This document shows, in pieces, positions 51,619 to 62,023 of a DNA stretch of 64,000 nt. Numbering within the stretch: the first letter of the stretch is position 1; the number at the start of each line of letters is the position of its first letter. A model generated the notes under the pieces. The model searched no databases, was not told the origin of the DNA, and was given only the letters and a program-made list of their open reading frames with translations. A program made the translations under genes and the position numbers. This DNA comes from Syngnathus acus (Eukaryota > Chordata > Actinopteri > Syngnathiformes > Syngnathidae): NCBI RefSeq assembly GCF_901709675.1, contig NC_051095.1:26147956-26211955 (forward strand). The letters run 5' to 3'.

Positions 51619-54471
51619 TCAGTCCTGCCTTTTCAGAAGCAGAATAATCTCTGTAACTGGTCTAAAGAACTTCTTCACGGATCCATCTTTAACAACTCTC
51701 ATCTCGACCTTGCGAACTCTTCCATCACGTCCAGGAAAGGTCTTAGTCACAAGGGCCATGGGCCAGTCGTTACGACACGTTTTACTGTCCTTCAACATAA
51801 CGACATCCCCATCCACAATGTTAGGTCTCGATTCCTGCCATTTGTGTCGAACTTGCAGAGTGTGCAGGTATTCGCGCTTCCAGCGACTCCAGAATTGATC
51901 AGCCAACCTTTGTACCTGGCGCCACTGCTGCTTGAATAAGTCTTTGCCGGTGAACTTCCCAGATGGAGGTAGAATACTTTGCTTGTTAGTAAGGAGCATT
52001 GCCGGTGTGAGTATCTGAGGAGCATCTGGATCAGATGAAATAGAAACAAGCGGTCTGGAGTTGATAATGGCTGTCACCTCTGCCATAAAAGTGCACAGGA
52101 CTTCATAGGTCAAACTTGAGGAGTGAGTACGCATCAGCATTGAATCCAAAATCCTCCTTGCGACTCCGATCATGCGTTCCCACGCACCGCCCATGTGTGA
52201 GGAGTGTGGTGGATTGAAATGCCATGAACAACCTTGACTGTTGGTGTATGTTTGGACCTCTGATTCCTTCAGAACTTTCTCAAACTCCAGCTCTTTACAA
52301 GCACCAATGAAGTTGGTTCCACGGTCTGAGTGTAGCTGTTGAGAAGGGCCACGGATTGCAAAGAACCTTCTCAGGGAGTTGATGAAAGAGGAAGTATCCA
52401 TGGACTCAATCACCTCTATATGGACGGCGCGGGTACTCAAGCATGTGAACAGAACAGCCCATCGTTTACTTTGAGCTAAGCCTCCTCTTGTGCGCCTTGC
52501 TGTCACAAACCAGGGACCGAAGACATCCACACCAGTGTATGTAAAGGGAGGTGAAGTGCTCAACCGTTCTTGGGGAAGGTCCGACATTTTCTGCCTCTCT
52601 CTTCTTCCACGAAGTTTAAGACAGGTGACACATCCATGTAAAATACTGCTTATGCGTCTCTTACCACCAATCAACCAAATGCCAGCGGCTCGTACAGCGC
52701 CCTCTGTGAAACTTCGGCCTTGGTGTTCAACCCGTTCGTGATGATGTCTTATGAGCAATGTGGACACATGATGTTTACCTGGCAGAATGATTGGATGTTT
52801 TTCAGAATCGCTGAGATCTGCCAGCTTCAGTCTCCCTCCAATTCTCAACAAGCCATCTGGGCCTATAACAGGATTTAGTTTTGACAATGAACTTTTCTTG
52901 TTAACGTCTTGCCCCTTGGAGAGGGAGTCATATTCTTCAGAAAAGCAGGCTCTTTGTACAGCACGAAGGATGACTTCAGATGACTTTGACAACTCATCGA
53001 CACTGTGAGGCTTTGAACACTGATGCCATCCAGAACATACAGTGACATCCCCGTTTGTTGACTTAAAAGAACGAGTTACATGGAGAAGAGTTGCCACCGC
53101 TCTTTGCAAGGACTTCCAAGATGAGAATCTTTCAAATCTCTCTGGATCCAAGCGCTTGTCTCTTTGGCCCGTCATGCAACTTGTTACTTGTAGTCGGATC
53201 TCCACATCTGAGTCTGGATCGATGATTTCAAATGACTGTTGATGCTCAGTGGCTGCTTGTGGTTTGTATAGAAAGGCTGGACCTGTGAACCAGTTGGTTT
53301 GTGTGAGGATGGAAGTTTGAACCGATCTGGAGGCATGGTCAGCTGGGTTGTGTTCCGTGGGCACGTACCGCCATTGCTTTGGGTCTGTGGATTGCCGGAT
53401 CCTTTGAACTCTGTTGTGGACATACACATAGAAACGTTTTGACTGATTATGTATATATCCCAGCACCACTTTACTGTCACAATAAAAGGTGACTGCGTCA
53501 AGTGGAAGATCAATCTCTTGAACGATGAGTTCAGCCATTTCTACAGCTAGCACTGCCGCACAAAGTTCCAGTCTGGGAATGGTGGGTTCGCTGGGAGGAG
53601 AAAGTTTGGCTTTTCCAAAGATGAAACCCACGTGGATCTGGCCATCCTCGTTAGTTGTTCTGAGGTATGCGACAGCACCAATAGCTTTTGTAGAGGCATC
53701 AGAGAAGATGCAGATCTCCTTTTGCTTTGCCTTGGAAGGAGAAGTGGTGGTATAAGCACGAGGAATGTGAAGATGTTGCAATTCCTGTAGAGAATCTCTC
53801 CACGTTTCCCACGCTTTAAGTTTGTCTTGGGGAAGAAGAACGTCCCATTCAGTTCCTTCAAGAGTAAGCTCTCTCAATAGTGACTTTCCTTGAATGGTCA
53901 CAGGAGCAACAAAGCCAAGCGGGTCGAAAAGACTGTTTATTGTAGAAAGAATCCCACGACGTGTGAATGGCTTGTCATTGACTGACACTTGGAAGGTGAA
54001 AGTGTCTATTTTGATTTCCCAGCTCAAACCAAGACTTCTTTGTGTGGGCGCCGTTTCTGTTCCGAGATAGAGATCTTTAATGTCTTTAGCATGATCCCCT
54101 GCTGGAAATGCTGTCAGGACTCTAACACTGTTAGACGTGATCTTGTGGAGTCTCAAGTTTGACTCCGACAGAGAAGCTTGAGTCTTTTGCAGCAGAGCAA
54201 TTGCTTCCTCTTCGGTGGGTGTTGAGACCAGGCCATCGTCAACATAAAAATCTCGCTCCACAAAGTGTCTGGTGTCTGACCCGTACTGCTGTTCTCCTTG
54301 CTGGGCTGCTCTTCTGAGACAATAGGTGGCCACAGCTGGGGAAGGGCTATTGCCAAATACATGTACCCTCATCCGGTATTCAACAATGTCTTTGCTGGGG
54401 TCGTTCTCTCGGAACCAGAGGAAGCGCAAGTAATCTCGGTGGTCCTCTCTTACGACAAAACAATGGAACAT
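51619..54471 (-). CDS. BEL/Pao pol: RT, RNase H, integrase
   Basis: 950 codons without a stop, in phase with the gag-protease frame. The RT palm has FYVDDGL (about residue 76), carrying the catalytic Asp pair. RNase H lies at about 255-395 (IFSDASTKAIGAVAYL; PRLELCAAVLAVEMAELI; FYCDSKVVLGYI; HNPADHASRS). The integrase zinc finger is HHHERVEHQG ... CVTCLKLRG (about 572-622). The integrase core has D in YTGVDVFGPW, D in LHSDRGTNFIG and E in MGGAWERMIG. A DUF5641-like C-terminal domain (WSRWKREYLHTLQ; VVMLKDSKTCRNDWP) closes the protein. All catalytic residues visible here are intact. The ATG at 54471 is internal; the protein would be part of a polyprotein. Confidence 0.93.
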   Translation of the reverse strand: MFHCFVVREDHRDYLRFLWFRENDPSKDIVEYRMRVHVFGNSPSPAVATYCLRRAAQQGEQQYGSDTRHFVERDFYVDDGLVSTPTEEEAIALLQKTQASLSESNLRLHKITSNSVRVLTAFPAGDHAKDIKDLYLGTETAPTQRSLGLSWEIKIDTFTFQVSVNDKPFTRRGILSTINSLFDPLGFVAPVTIQGKSLLRELTLEGTEWDVLLPQDKLKAWETWRDSLQELQHLHIPRAYTTTSPSKAKQKEICIFSDASTKAIGAVAYLRTTNEDGQIHVGFIFGKAKLSPPSEPTIPRLELCAAVLAVEMAELIVQEIDLPLDAVTFYCDSKVVLGYIHNQSKRFYVYVHNRVQRIRQSTDPKQWRYVPTEHNPADHASRSVQTSILTQTNWFTGPAFLYKPQAATEHQQSFEIIDPDSDVEIRLQVTSCMTGQRDKRLDPERFERFSSWKSLQRAVATLLHVTRSFKSTNGDVTVCSGWHQCSKPHSVDELSKSSEVILRAVQRACFSEEYDSLSKGQDVNKKSSLSKLNPVIGPDGLLRIGGRLKLADLSDSEKHPIILPGKHHVSTLLIRHHHERVEHQGRSFTEGAVRAAGIWLIGGKRRISSILHGCVTCLKLRGRRERQKMSDLPQERLSTSPPFTYTGVDVFGPWFVTARRTRGGLAQSKRWAVLFTCLSTRAVHIEVIESMDTSSFINSLRRFFAIRGPSQQLHSDRGTNFIGACKELEFEKVLKESEVQTYTNSQGCSWHFNPPHSSHMGGAWERMIGVARRILDSMLMRTHSSSLTYEVLCTFMAEVTAIINSRPLVSISSDPDAPQILTPAMLLTNKQSILPPSGKFTGKDLFKQQWRQVQRLADQFWSRWKREYLHTLQVRHKWQESRPNIVDGDVVMLKDSKTCRNDWPMALVTKTFPGRDGRVRKVEMRVVKDGSVKKFFRPVTEIILLLKRQD

Positions 54472-54745
54472 CTGTTGGATGTCTGCCGTAACAGCTATTT
54501 TCTCCCTCCTGAAGCGAATGAGAACTCCAATGAGACTGTTGTTCAGGTCTGGCCGGTGAGCAGGACATTGTTGAGTGAGAGGCCATTGGATTGTGCACTA
54601 GAATCAAACACGACTCTGATTTGTCCAGGTTTTCTGGGATGGTAGACTCCGAACATTGGTAAGTACCAACATTCTCTTCCTTTTTGTAGCGGAGGTGCTG
54701 GTTCAGCATGGTTGTTGTCAAAGATTTTTTGCATAAAGGTGCAGA
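54472..54745 (-). pseudogene. BEL/Pao RT segment read out of frame
   Basis: RT homology lies in a different frame: FDNNHAEPAPPLQKG, CWYLPMFGVYHPRKPGQIRV, DSSAQSNGLSLNNVLL. A second shift at about 54545 returns to the main frame before the MFHCFVV block. At about 54745 several residues that family members have between the RTL and FMQK-like stretches also seem to be missing. These two lesions disable RT in this copy. Confidence 0.75.
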
Positions 54746-56745
54746 GTGCGTTTCAGAGATGAAAGGCGGGTCATGGCTTGCTCTCGGTTGTTTGATAAGG
54801 GAGGTCTGGGTGTCTTGAAAGGGAGAGGTGCCACCCAGCTGTTACACTCATCCTGGAAAACTTGATCATTCATTATTTTGATGAACTGTTCATCTTCGAT
54901 GGAGAAGGCTCGCTTGTCGTCATTGTCAGTCCTTGCAAAAACTGTAAGGCCAAGCGAGTCATCTGGTGAACTGTGAGAAAGACCATTGACGAAACTGGGA
55001 CTGGTCGCTTGCTTGAGATTGATGTGGCTCATGCATGGCCTGAACAGCGAAGGTCTTCCATCTTCTAGTACATTTGTTTTGTAGCTGTGAATGATAGGCT
55101 TGTGGACTTTTCCCAAACACACGTCACCCACCAGCACCCATCCAAGATCAAGTCTTTGCGCAAAAGGAGTATCTTCAGGACCATTAATCGGCTGCCTCAC
55201 TTTATGAATGCGAAGAATGTCCCTACCCAGCAGAAGAAGGATCTGGGCATTGTCGTCCAAGGCTGGGATTTCGTTGGCAATACTTTTTAGATGGGGGTGG
55301 TGGAGAGCAGCCTCTGGAGTTGGTATTTCATCACGATTGTCTGGTAAATCCTCACATTCTGTGAGTTCTGGCAGCGACAAGTTAACACCACCATTAACTG
55401 CTTCGATATGGTAGCCGATTGCTTTCCTGCCAGAGACTGTGGCTAAGCCAGCACATGTTTTGAGGGTGTAAGGGTATGCGTCTGTCTCGATTTTGAAGAT
55501 GTCAAGAAACTGTGACCGAGCTAGAGATCTGTTGCTCTGGTCATCGAGCATGGCATAAATTTTTTCGGCTTTCTCTGGTTGATTGTCTGGATATACTTTA
55601 ACGAGACAGATCTTTGAGCACGACTTTGCTTTGAGATGATCGCCGCACACTTTGGTGCACAGAGAACTTACGACTGGAGTTTTGGTGGTCTCCTCCAACT
55701 CTGACTCCCCGCCATCATTCTTCGGGGAATTTGGGACTCTAGCTGCCCATTGTGGTGGACCAGGGTGAAGAGCCGTTATATGATTTTCACTGTCACACTC
55801 GTCACATTTCAGGTGTGCTTTGCAATCACGAGCTGGGTGGGAGGATGATGAGCAACATTTGAAACAAATGCCTTGTTCCTTTAAGTATGCTTTTCTGTCT
55901 GCGAGAGTTTTTAGCCTGAAGCCCCGACATTTCTTTAAAGGGTGGGGCCTTTTATGGATTGGACATTGCTTCGACACATCCTCTTCGGAAGCTGTTTCAT
56001 CTTGTGTAACATCAGTAGAAACTTTCGTCTTGTGCACTGAAACCACTGTTCTAGGAGCTTTATGTTGTGGCATTGCTCTTTCAAATGTTAGGTTGTTTCC
56101 AGAAAGGGTAAAGCTGGGATCATTCCTTGTTTTAGCTTGGTAGCAGATAAAGGAGGTGAAGTAAGAAAAAGGCGGGTAACTGACCTTATGATCTTGCTTG
56201 TACGTTGATCCCTGAGAAAGCCATTTCTCTTGCAGGTTGAATGGCAATTTTTCCACAATTGGTTTTATGCCACGAGCAGTGTCCAAGAATGCCAAGCCTG
56301 ACAGGTATCCATCTTCTTTTGCTGACAATAACTCTTTTAAAAGGTCTCCAAGTTCCCTTAACTTTTGGCTGTCCTTATTCGAGATTCTAGGAAAGTTGTC
56401 GAGCTTTGCGAAAAGCGCATTTTCAATGATTTCTGGAGCGCCAAAACATTCATCAAGTCTGTCCCAAGCTGTTTGTAGAGCTGCATTTGGGTTGCCAATG
56501 TTAACTGCTCTCAGACGTCTCACGTGTTTAGATGATTCTTTTCCAAGCCATTTTGAAAGCAGATCCAACTGTTCACTAGCTGTCAGATCCAAATCTTTGA
56601 TCGTGTTGAAGAAGGAGGACTTCCATGCTCTGTACGATTCAGGACGATCATCAAAGTTTGATAGACCCGTGCAAACAAGTTCTTTGCGTGCCAGGTACTT
56701 TGCCATGTCCATCATAACTGAAGACTCTGGACTGGTTCGGTACAT
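54718..56745 (-). CDS. BEL/Pao gag-protease segment of pol
   Basis: It continues in the frame of 56848-57447. Residues about 20-200 form a Pao-type gag domain (FDDRPESYRAWKSSFFNTI; LDECFGAPEIIENALFAKL). Residues about 262-335 hold Cys/His knuckles (CPIHKRPHPLKKC; CFKCCSSSSHPARDC; CDECDSENH). An aspartic protease follows at about 375-540, with MLDDQSNRS as the active-site stretch and LLLGRDILR nearer its end. The last part leads into RT (FIKIMNDQVFQDECNSWVAP) and terminates after HLYAKNL because of a frame change at about 54745. The methionine at 56745 (MYRTS) is only the first ATG after the upstream stop; translation of an intact copy would come from 57447. Confidence 0.9.
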   Translation of the reverse strand: MYRTSPESSVMMDMAKYLARKELVCTGLSNFDDRPESYRAWKSSFFNTIKDLDLTASEQLDLLSKWLGKESSKHVRRLRAVNIGNPNAALQTAWDRLDECFGAPEIIENALFAKLDNFPRISNKDSQKLRELGDLLKELLSAKEDGYLSGLAFLDTARGIKPIVEKLPFNLQEKWLSQGSTYKQDHKVSYPPFSYFTSFICYQAKTRNDPSFTLSGNNLTFERAMPQHKAPRTVVSVHKTKVSTDVTQDETASEEDVSKQCPIHKRPHPLKKCRGFRLKTLADRKAYLKEQGICFKCCSSSSHPARDCKAHLKCDECDSENHITALHPGPPQWAARVPNSPKNDGGESELEETTKTPVVSSLCTKVCGDHLKAKSCSKICLVKVYPDNQPEKAEKIYAMLDDQSNRSLARSQFLDIFKIETDAYPYTLKTCAGLATVSGRKAIGYHIEAVNGGVNLSLPELTECEDLPDNRDEIPTPEAALHHPHLKSIANEIPALDDNAQILLLLGRDILRIHKVRQPINGPEDTPFAQRLDLGWVLVGDVCLGKVHKPIIHSYKTNVLEDGRPSLFRPCMSHINLKQATSPSFVNGLSHSSPDDSLGLTVFARTDNDDKRAFSIEDEQFIKIMNDQVFQDECNSWVAPLPFKTPRPPLSNNREQAMTRLSSLKRTLHLYAKNL

Positions 56746-56847
56746 GTGAGATGTGTCAGAGTACTTTGGGAAAGTTAGCTTGGATGTGGGATTGGTGTTG
56801 TAAGTGACTGTCTCGCTTTTGACTTGGAAATTCTCTTGGGTGTGCGG

Positions 56848-57447
56848 TTAGACTGATGATTTAGATTCATGTATTGCCTGAGAACTCTGAAGTGATGTTG
56901 GTCTCTGTTGAAGTTGAGGTGGGGCTGGCCAAGAATCTTTCATAATATATTCTTCTTCTTTGTGAACATATGGTGTTGGCGCGTTAAGGTGAGGCTCAGT
57001 AGATCGCTCTGCGGTCTCTGAGAAGACTACAGGTTCAGGGAGCTTGTCAAAATGTGTAGTTTGGTAACGAACATATTCGCTTACGCGTTCTTGTGTGTCT
57101 TGCTCCACGACAGGGAAGCTCCTTTTGCTACGGAGCTCCTCCTCCTCTATCTCTGCTGCTGCCTCTAAAACTTCTGCCTGAGCATTAGCAGCTGCAGCTT
57201 CTCTTTCCAACTGCAAGGCATCGAGGCTGGCTTCTAGTCTTGCTTTGTTCACGTTGATACTGATTTCACGCTCTGCAAATGCTGCACGTGCACGAGCAGC
57301 CTCTGCTTTGGCTCTTGCCTTTGCAGCAGCAGCGCTGACTGATGATTTGGTTGAGCTAGAGCTTTTACGACTGACCGACGATCCACTTTGAGATGACTTG
57401 AAGCCTTTTGTTGTAGTATTTTTATTCTGTTCGTTGTCCATGTTCAT
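56848..57447 (-). CDS. BEL/Pao gag N-terminal region
   Basis: Starts MNMDNEQNKNTT. A Ser/Lys-rich segment follows (SRKSSSSTKSSV), then an alanine/glutamate-rich coiled coil (KARAKAEAARARAAFAEREI to EVLEAAAEIEEEEL, about residues 42-108) and a Pro-rich end. It stops at TAA (56848-56850), but the downstream gag-protease frame is exactly in phase. This TAA is therefore probably a nonsense mutation in a longer gag-pol, unless readthrough occurs. The coiled coil likely drives particle assembly. Confidence 0.75.
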   Translation of the reverse strand: MNMDNEQNKNTTTKGFKSSQSGSSVSRKSSSSTKSSVSAAAAKARAKAEAARARAAFAEREISINVNKARLEASLDALQLEREAAAANAQAEVLEAAAEIEEEELRSKRSFPVVEQDTQERVSEYVRYQTTHFDKLPEPVVFSETAERSTEPHLNAPTPYVHKEEEYIMKDSWPAPPQLQQRPTSLQSSQAIHESKSSV

Positions 57448-57496
57448 GTAGTCTGCTGCTGTGTATTGTGTTGCCAGCTGCGTATCGTCTTTTTAC

Positions 57497-57954
57497 TTTC
57501 CTGCTCTCCTTGTGTGTGTTTCTAACACCAATTCAGCAGTAAGCCTAACTCCTGCTAAGGTAGACACTGAGTCAGGGTATAGCTTCCAAAGCTCCTTTTT
57601 AATTGCAGTGTTCTCCCAAAACATGGAGTAAAACTGAAAAGCGATACAGAAAAAATACGACATAAACATTCATACTTACAATAAAGACTCCTCATAAATA
57701 ATACGAAAATATGATAGAGCTTTAAAGTATAAATGGAAACTTACAGACGATGATGTCGAAGGCACAAACAGAAACAAGGATGACCATGGATGAACACTTG
57801 ACTAGCACTAGCTGCACACGGTTTGTTGTGATTAAAACAAAATGGCCGACGGCCGACTTCCTGCTAGACATCGCCTTCAAAATAAAAGTGTATCTATCAA
57901 ACGCAATATAAACCAATATAATACAGTCAAACAGACAAGTTTCGGGGCAGAACA
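57497..57954 (-). repeat. 5' LTR of BEL/Pao
   Basis: On the minus strand it starts TGTTCTGCCCCGAAAC and ends AGAGCAGGAAA. The boundary is fixed by the AGCAG duplication and by comparison with the other LTR. Confidence 0.9.
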
Positions 57955-57959
57955 AGCAG

Positions 57960-58260
57960 GTTAAAACACTCAAGCATCTTCAAAACGTATTTTGACAAGC
58001 TGGTGACCTCTAGGTCAAGCTCAAGCGTGGGATTGCAGTCTTCCACCCACGGTATCACTGTCAGCCCCTTGTCCTTACTCAACTCTTAATACATTCATGT
58101 GTAAATGAAACATCAGTGCTATGATGCTGCTCAAGTTGCTACTAACTATACAATATTGCAAAACAAAATAAAATAAAGTATATTGCAGCTTACTCTGTGA
58201 TTAACTTGTCTCATTCTCATTACCTAACGATGAGCATGGGCTTCCCTAGTTAGCAAATTA
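57960..58260 (+). repeat. Diverged repeat unit (B) next to BEL/Pao, start of unit C
   Basis: GTTAAAACACTCAAGCATCTTC ... TTAGTTAGC? aligns with unit A. At 58255, ATTAAAATATTCAAGCAGTTTC begins a further unit that soon degrades. The period is about 297 bp. Confidence 0.6.
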
Positions 58261-58759
58261 AAATATTCAAGCAGTTTCAAAGTATATTGTCGCAAAACAA
58301 AATAATATAACATAATCCAAAATTGTGTGTTGATGTGCTTCAGAACAAGTCTTCATCTAATTGATGACTTTTTAAACTATTAATTTACTATGTTAGGTCA
58401 ATCTGACTTTGGCACCATCTTCTAGTGAAATTTGGAATGGGAATGGAGGTTTACTGGTTCAACCAACAAATTCCCCTTTACCAATTTTAACAATAGTTGA
58501 TTTTGAATAACTAACTTTTAAGTAACCCCTACTCAGGCCCCCTTCTTCAGGTCTTCCATGTCAAGCTTTGAAATTTGGAATTTCATCTTAGCCAATTCGT
58601 GTGGGCCAAATCCAATACACACTCACACACCATCTTTTACCACCCTATCCATCATGTAACTCGACAATACATTTTGATTTTTATTCAAATTTCTAAGATT
58701 TTTGCTGTAAATGATCAGAAAATGATTGAAAAGTGACTAAAGAAACTACAAGAAAGTGA

Positions 58760-59708
58760 AAATGTCCAATTATTTGCTAGATGAGTCGCTACCCATCCGG
58801 GAAGGCCATCCATTTACTTGTTAAACTAGTTGGGGAAGCGATCCAATTGCCACAAAAAGTAGCTATATGCACGTGTGCAGTGCAAACACACGAGACTGAT
58901 AAGGTGTCAAGAGGAAACAAGTTTGCAGACAGAACCGCAAAAGACACTTCAAATTCTATACACACAAGAAGCAGATTAAATCACTGACACAATTTTAAAA
59001 GATGTGCAACGACAAAGTCCAAAGACTGAAATTCAATTATGAACAAAATGAGAGGCATAAGTGGAGAATGATATCTATAAATCACCAGAAGGCAGACCTA
59101 TCCTACCGAAGAACCTATACAAATGGGCAGCAATATTGAGCCATGGTTTTGTCACATGGCTCAACAGGAGGGATGGTATGGCAGTTCAGTGAGCTTTATA
59201 CAGCATACAGATTTGATTCGTATTAAAAAAAAAAATTGTTGAGCATGTTTAACATGCGCTAAAAACAATCCGCAGGGTCATACTGCCTGGTCATAATAGA
59301 TGCATTCTCAAAATGGATTGAATTGGCTTCAACAAAAACACTGAATGCCTTAACGGTGGCCAAAACGTTATGTAAAGAAATAATACAGAGATATGGGATT
59401 TCAGAGATAATTTATAATGATAATGGGGGACACTTTGTAAATAAAGTAATAAGGAGAATAAGTACAATGTTCCATAAAGAATTAAAAATCACTGTCCACA
59501 TCATCGCCGAAGTGCAGGATTAGTAGAAAGTGTGAATGGAGGAAACTGGAGGACCATGGACAAAATGTTTAGACCTGGTCAAACTGTACATAAACATTAC
59601 AAGTAGTGTGGGTTTAACCCCATGTGAAAAATTGTTTGGGCGACAATATAGATTACCATACTTTAAAACCAAGTGGGAAACTAAAGATGATTCAAATGTG
59701 GCAGATTA
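58760..59708 (+). pseudogene. ERV pol fragment: RNase H end and integrase
   Basis: 58781-58987 reads LLVKLVGEAIQLPQKVAIC, then ETDKVSRGNKFADRTAKD, the C-terminal end of a retroviral RNase H. After a gap with stops, integrase resumes in other frames: CLVIIDAFSKWIELAST (about 59280), ALTVAKTLCKEIIQRYG and EIIYNDNGGHFVNK (about 59400, where the usual D-x-G-x-x-F is DNGGHF), then VGLTPCEKLFGRQYRLPYF (about 59605). Style is gamma/epsilon-like. It is cut at 59708 by a LINE. The LTR at 61.0 kb could be its 3' LTR, displaced by that LINE. Multiple frame breaks make it a dead relic. Confidence 0.7.
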
Positions 59709-59709
59709 T

Positions 59710-60957
59710 ATCAGAATCAGAATCAATCTTTATTTGCCAAGTTTGAGCATGCCAAACAAGGAATTTGACTCCGGTACATCTCTGTACAACGTTTAGGTAG
59801 CTAACAACATTCAGGACAACATGTGCAAAAATTGACAATTATTCTCAAACATCCCCTGATCTTAAACTCCCAGGAGGGCAAGGAAAAACTCAAAACTCCT
59901 ACTAGGGGAAATGAGAAACCTTGAGAAGAGACCACAGATGGGAGGATCCCTCTTCCAGGATGACCAGGCAGCAATGGATACAGAGAGGACACATAGTACA
60001 CATTAATATGGACAATCCAAAGGTTAAGCATCGAGAGCAGAATGTTATTGCATAGTAATGACTCTGAGACTCTATGAGTGGTGTGAGTTCATCAGAGCGA
60101 CAGCCTGGGGAAAGAAGCTGTGTCTGTGTCTGCTGGTTTTGGCGTACAGCGGTCTGTAACGCCGTCCGGAGGGGAGTGGTTCAAACAGACTGTGACCTGG
60201 GTGAGAAGGGTCTGTAGAGATTTTACTTGCACGTTTCCTGGTCCTGGACAGGTACATCTCTTGGTTAGGTGGGAGGTTATCTTTTCTGCAGTCCTGATTG
60301 TCCGTTGCAGTCTATGCTTGTCTTGTTTGGTGGTCGATCCAAAGCAGACAGAAATGGAGGTGCAGAGGATAGATTGGATGATGGCAGTACAGAAGGTCTT
60401 CAGAAGCTCCTGTAGCAAGTTGAACATCCTGAGCTGTCTCAGAAAGTACAGCCTCTGCTGGGCCCCAGCCTCACACGCTGTCTCCTGTTGGTCAGGAAGC
60501 TGGTGATCCACTGACAGGTGGAGGCAGGCACCGCGAGCTGGATGAGCTTCTGGTGGAGGATGTCAGGAGCGATAGTGTTGAACGCCGAGCTGAAGTCCAC
60601 AAACAGGACCCTGGCCTACGTCCCTGGGTTGTCTAGGTGTTGCAGGATGTAGTGCAGTCCCATGTTGACCGTATCATCCACCGACCTGTTTGCCCGGTAG
60701 GCAAACTGCAGGGGGTCGAGCAAGGGGCCCGTAATGTCCTTCAGGTGGTTTGACACCAACCTCTCAAAGGATTTCATGACCACAGATGTCAGGGCGACAG
60801 GTCTGTAATCATTCAAACCTGTGATGGCGGGCTTCTTGGCCACCGGTACCATGGTGGAGCTCTTGAAGCACGAGGGAATCTCACACAGCTCTAGGGAACG
60901 GTTGAAGATCCGTGCAAAGATGGGTGCCAGTTGCTCAGCACAGACTTTCAGGCAGGA
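59710..60957 (-). mobile_element. L2-like LINE with internal deletion, inserted in ERV sequence
   Basis: The tail ATCAGAATCAGAATC at 59710-59724, 3' UTR with the GAGAAGAGACCACAGATGGG module, ORF end at about 60072, and truncation at about 60957 (equivalent to about 1477 in the first LINE). RT sequence from [20 protein letters not shown] to [11 protein letters not shown] is readable at 60616-60852. At about 60463, [11 protein letters not shown]-equivalent sequence joins directly to [11 protein letters not shown]. This deletes about 410 bp relative to the first LINE, including the YADD motif. Confidence 0.88.
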
Positions 60958-61039
60958 GTACTACTGTTGAAGTAGTTGCATATATGTTATCCCATATTTA
61001 CTCAATATTAGTATTGTGTGAAACTTAGCAAGAAAGTCA

Positions 61040-61437
61040 AGTTGCATTGTTCCACAGCAAAACGGCACTCAACACGCTTCAAGATATCTAATCAAGGACG
61101 AGTCAGCCAACCGGCTGCCAACCGGCTGAAGAGAAACAGGACAGACTCTGCACTGCTGGAGTCACGAATCGGCCAAGGCCTCGCACCACGTAACATTCGT
61201 TAGCTAATCAGCGTTGCTATAGCCACAATCTCCCCTGCCTTTAATGTAGCAACGCCTTTGTAACCAGGGCAACCTAAAACATTAAAAAAGGAGAACGCAG
61301 AGTAAGAACTCAGAATTATCGGAGATTGTAACTGAGCCTTTCTGTAATTCTCCTCGCGAGTAAAACGAATACTGGTTGTCTTCTCCTCTTTGTTTCAGTG
61401 TGTAAATTAATGTCTGATAGTGTTTAAACCTGACAAT
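61040..61437 (+). mobile_element. ERV LTR, same family as 36060-36490
   Basis: AAACGGCACTCAACACGC to AAACCTGACA, about 90% similar by eye to the 36-kb LTR, with the minisatellite reduced to two units. The following bases (ATTAACCTCTCC) do not contain the tRNA-Tyr primer site, so this is a 3' LTR or a solo LTR. Confidence 0.75.
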
Positions 61438-61439
61438 TA

Positions 61440-62020
61440 ACCTCTCCGTGGCTGATTTAAGAGAAACGAGCAGCCTATTTGCATCTGAAGTGACCTATCA
61501 CGTCTGTCCATTTCGTTTGACCAGTCACCAACATACGCAAACACGACGCGTGCCGAGACGCTTTATGTAAGCTGAGTTGTTCATATGTGGTTATATAGTT
61601 AATTGAAATTTATAAGGGTTCATTTGACACATTTCTCCTGAAGTCCACGTAGTGGGTACCATCTCTGCCGCCTATCTGAAAAGGAGATGCTTTAAAGAGC
61701 CACACTCATCTGAAGGGTCGGCCTCCTCGCTGGAAGCATGGGGCTGCTAAGCTTTTCAGCAAGTTGATATCCGGGCATTGTGACGCAGTCCGGGTCGAGC
61801 CCCTTGGCCGAGCCACGAGCCGACTGACAATTTTGTGTTTGTAAATTTCCATTTTCAGAACCTAGGTTTCTTTTCTTTTCTTCTCGGTTGCGTTCTGCAG
61901 CAGACCCGAGGTGCATTCAAAGACCACTCACACAGTCGGAAAACTCATTTATTAACGATGATATCATCACAGGGCGGCACGCATCTTTAGTTTTTATTTT
62001 TAATTTGATTTGGTTTTTTT
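61440..62020. other. No gene seen
   Basis: A short C/T-rich patch (TTTCTTTTCTTTTCTTCTC at about 61869) and no reading frame of note. Confidence 0.45.
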
Positions 62021-62023
62021 CGG

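Larger units (their letters stand above)
51105..57954 (-). mobile_element. Nearly intact BEL/Pao retrotransposon with LTRs and TSD AGCAG
   Basis: LTRs at 51105-51555 and 57497-57954 differ by about three substitutions and one 7-bp indel by eye. AGCAG flanks the element at 51100-51104 and 57955-57959. On the minus strand a GGCGGGGAG polypurine tract abuts the 3' LTR. Gag-pol occupies 57447 down to 51619 in one frame, apart from one nonsense codon and one shifted stretch. Domain order gag, zinc knuckles, protease, RT, RNase H, integrase, plus the protein style, identify BEL/Pao. Confidence 0.95.
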
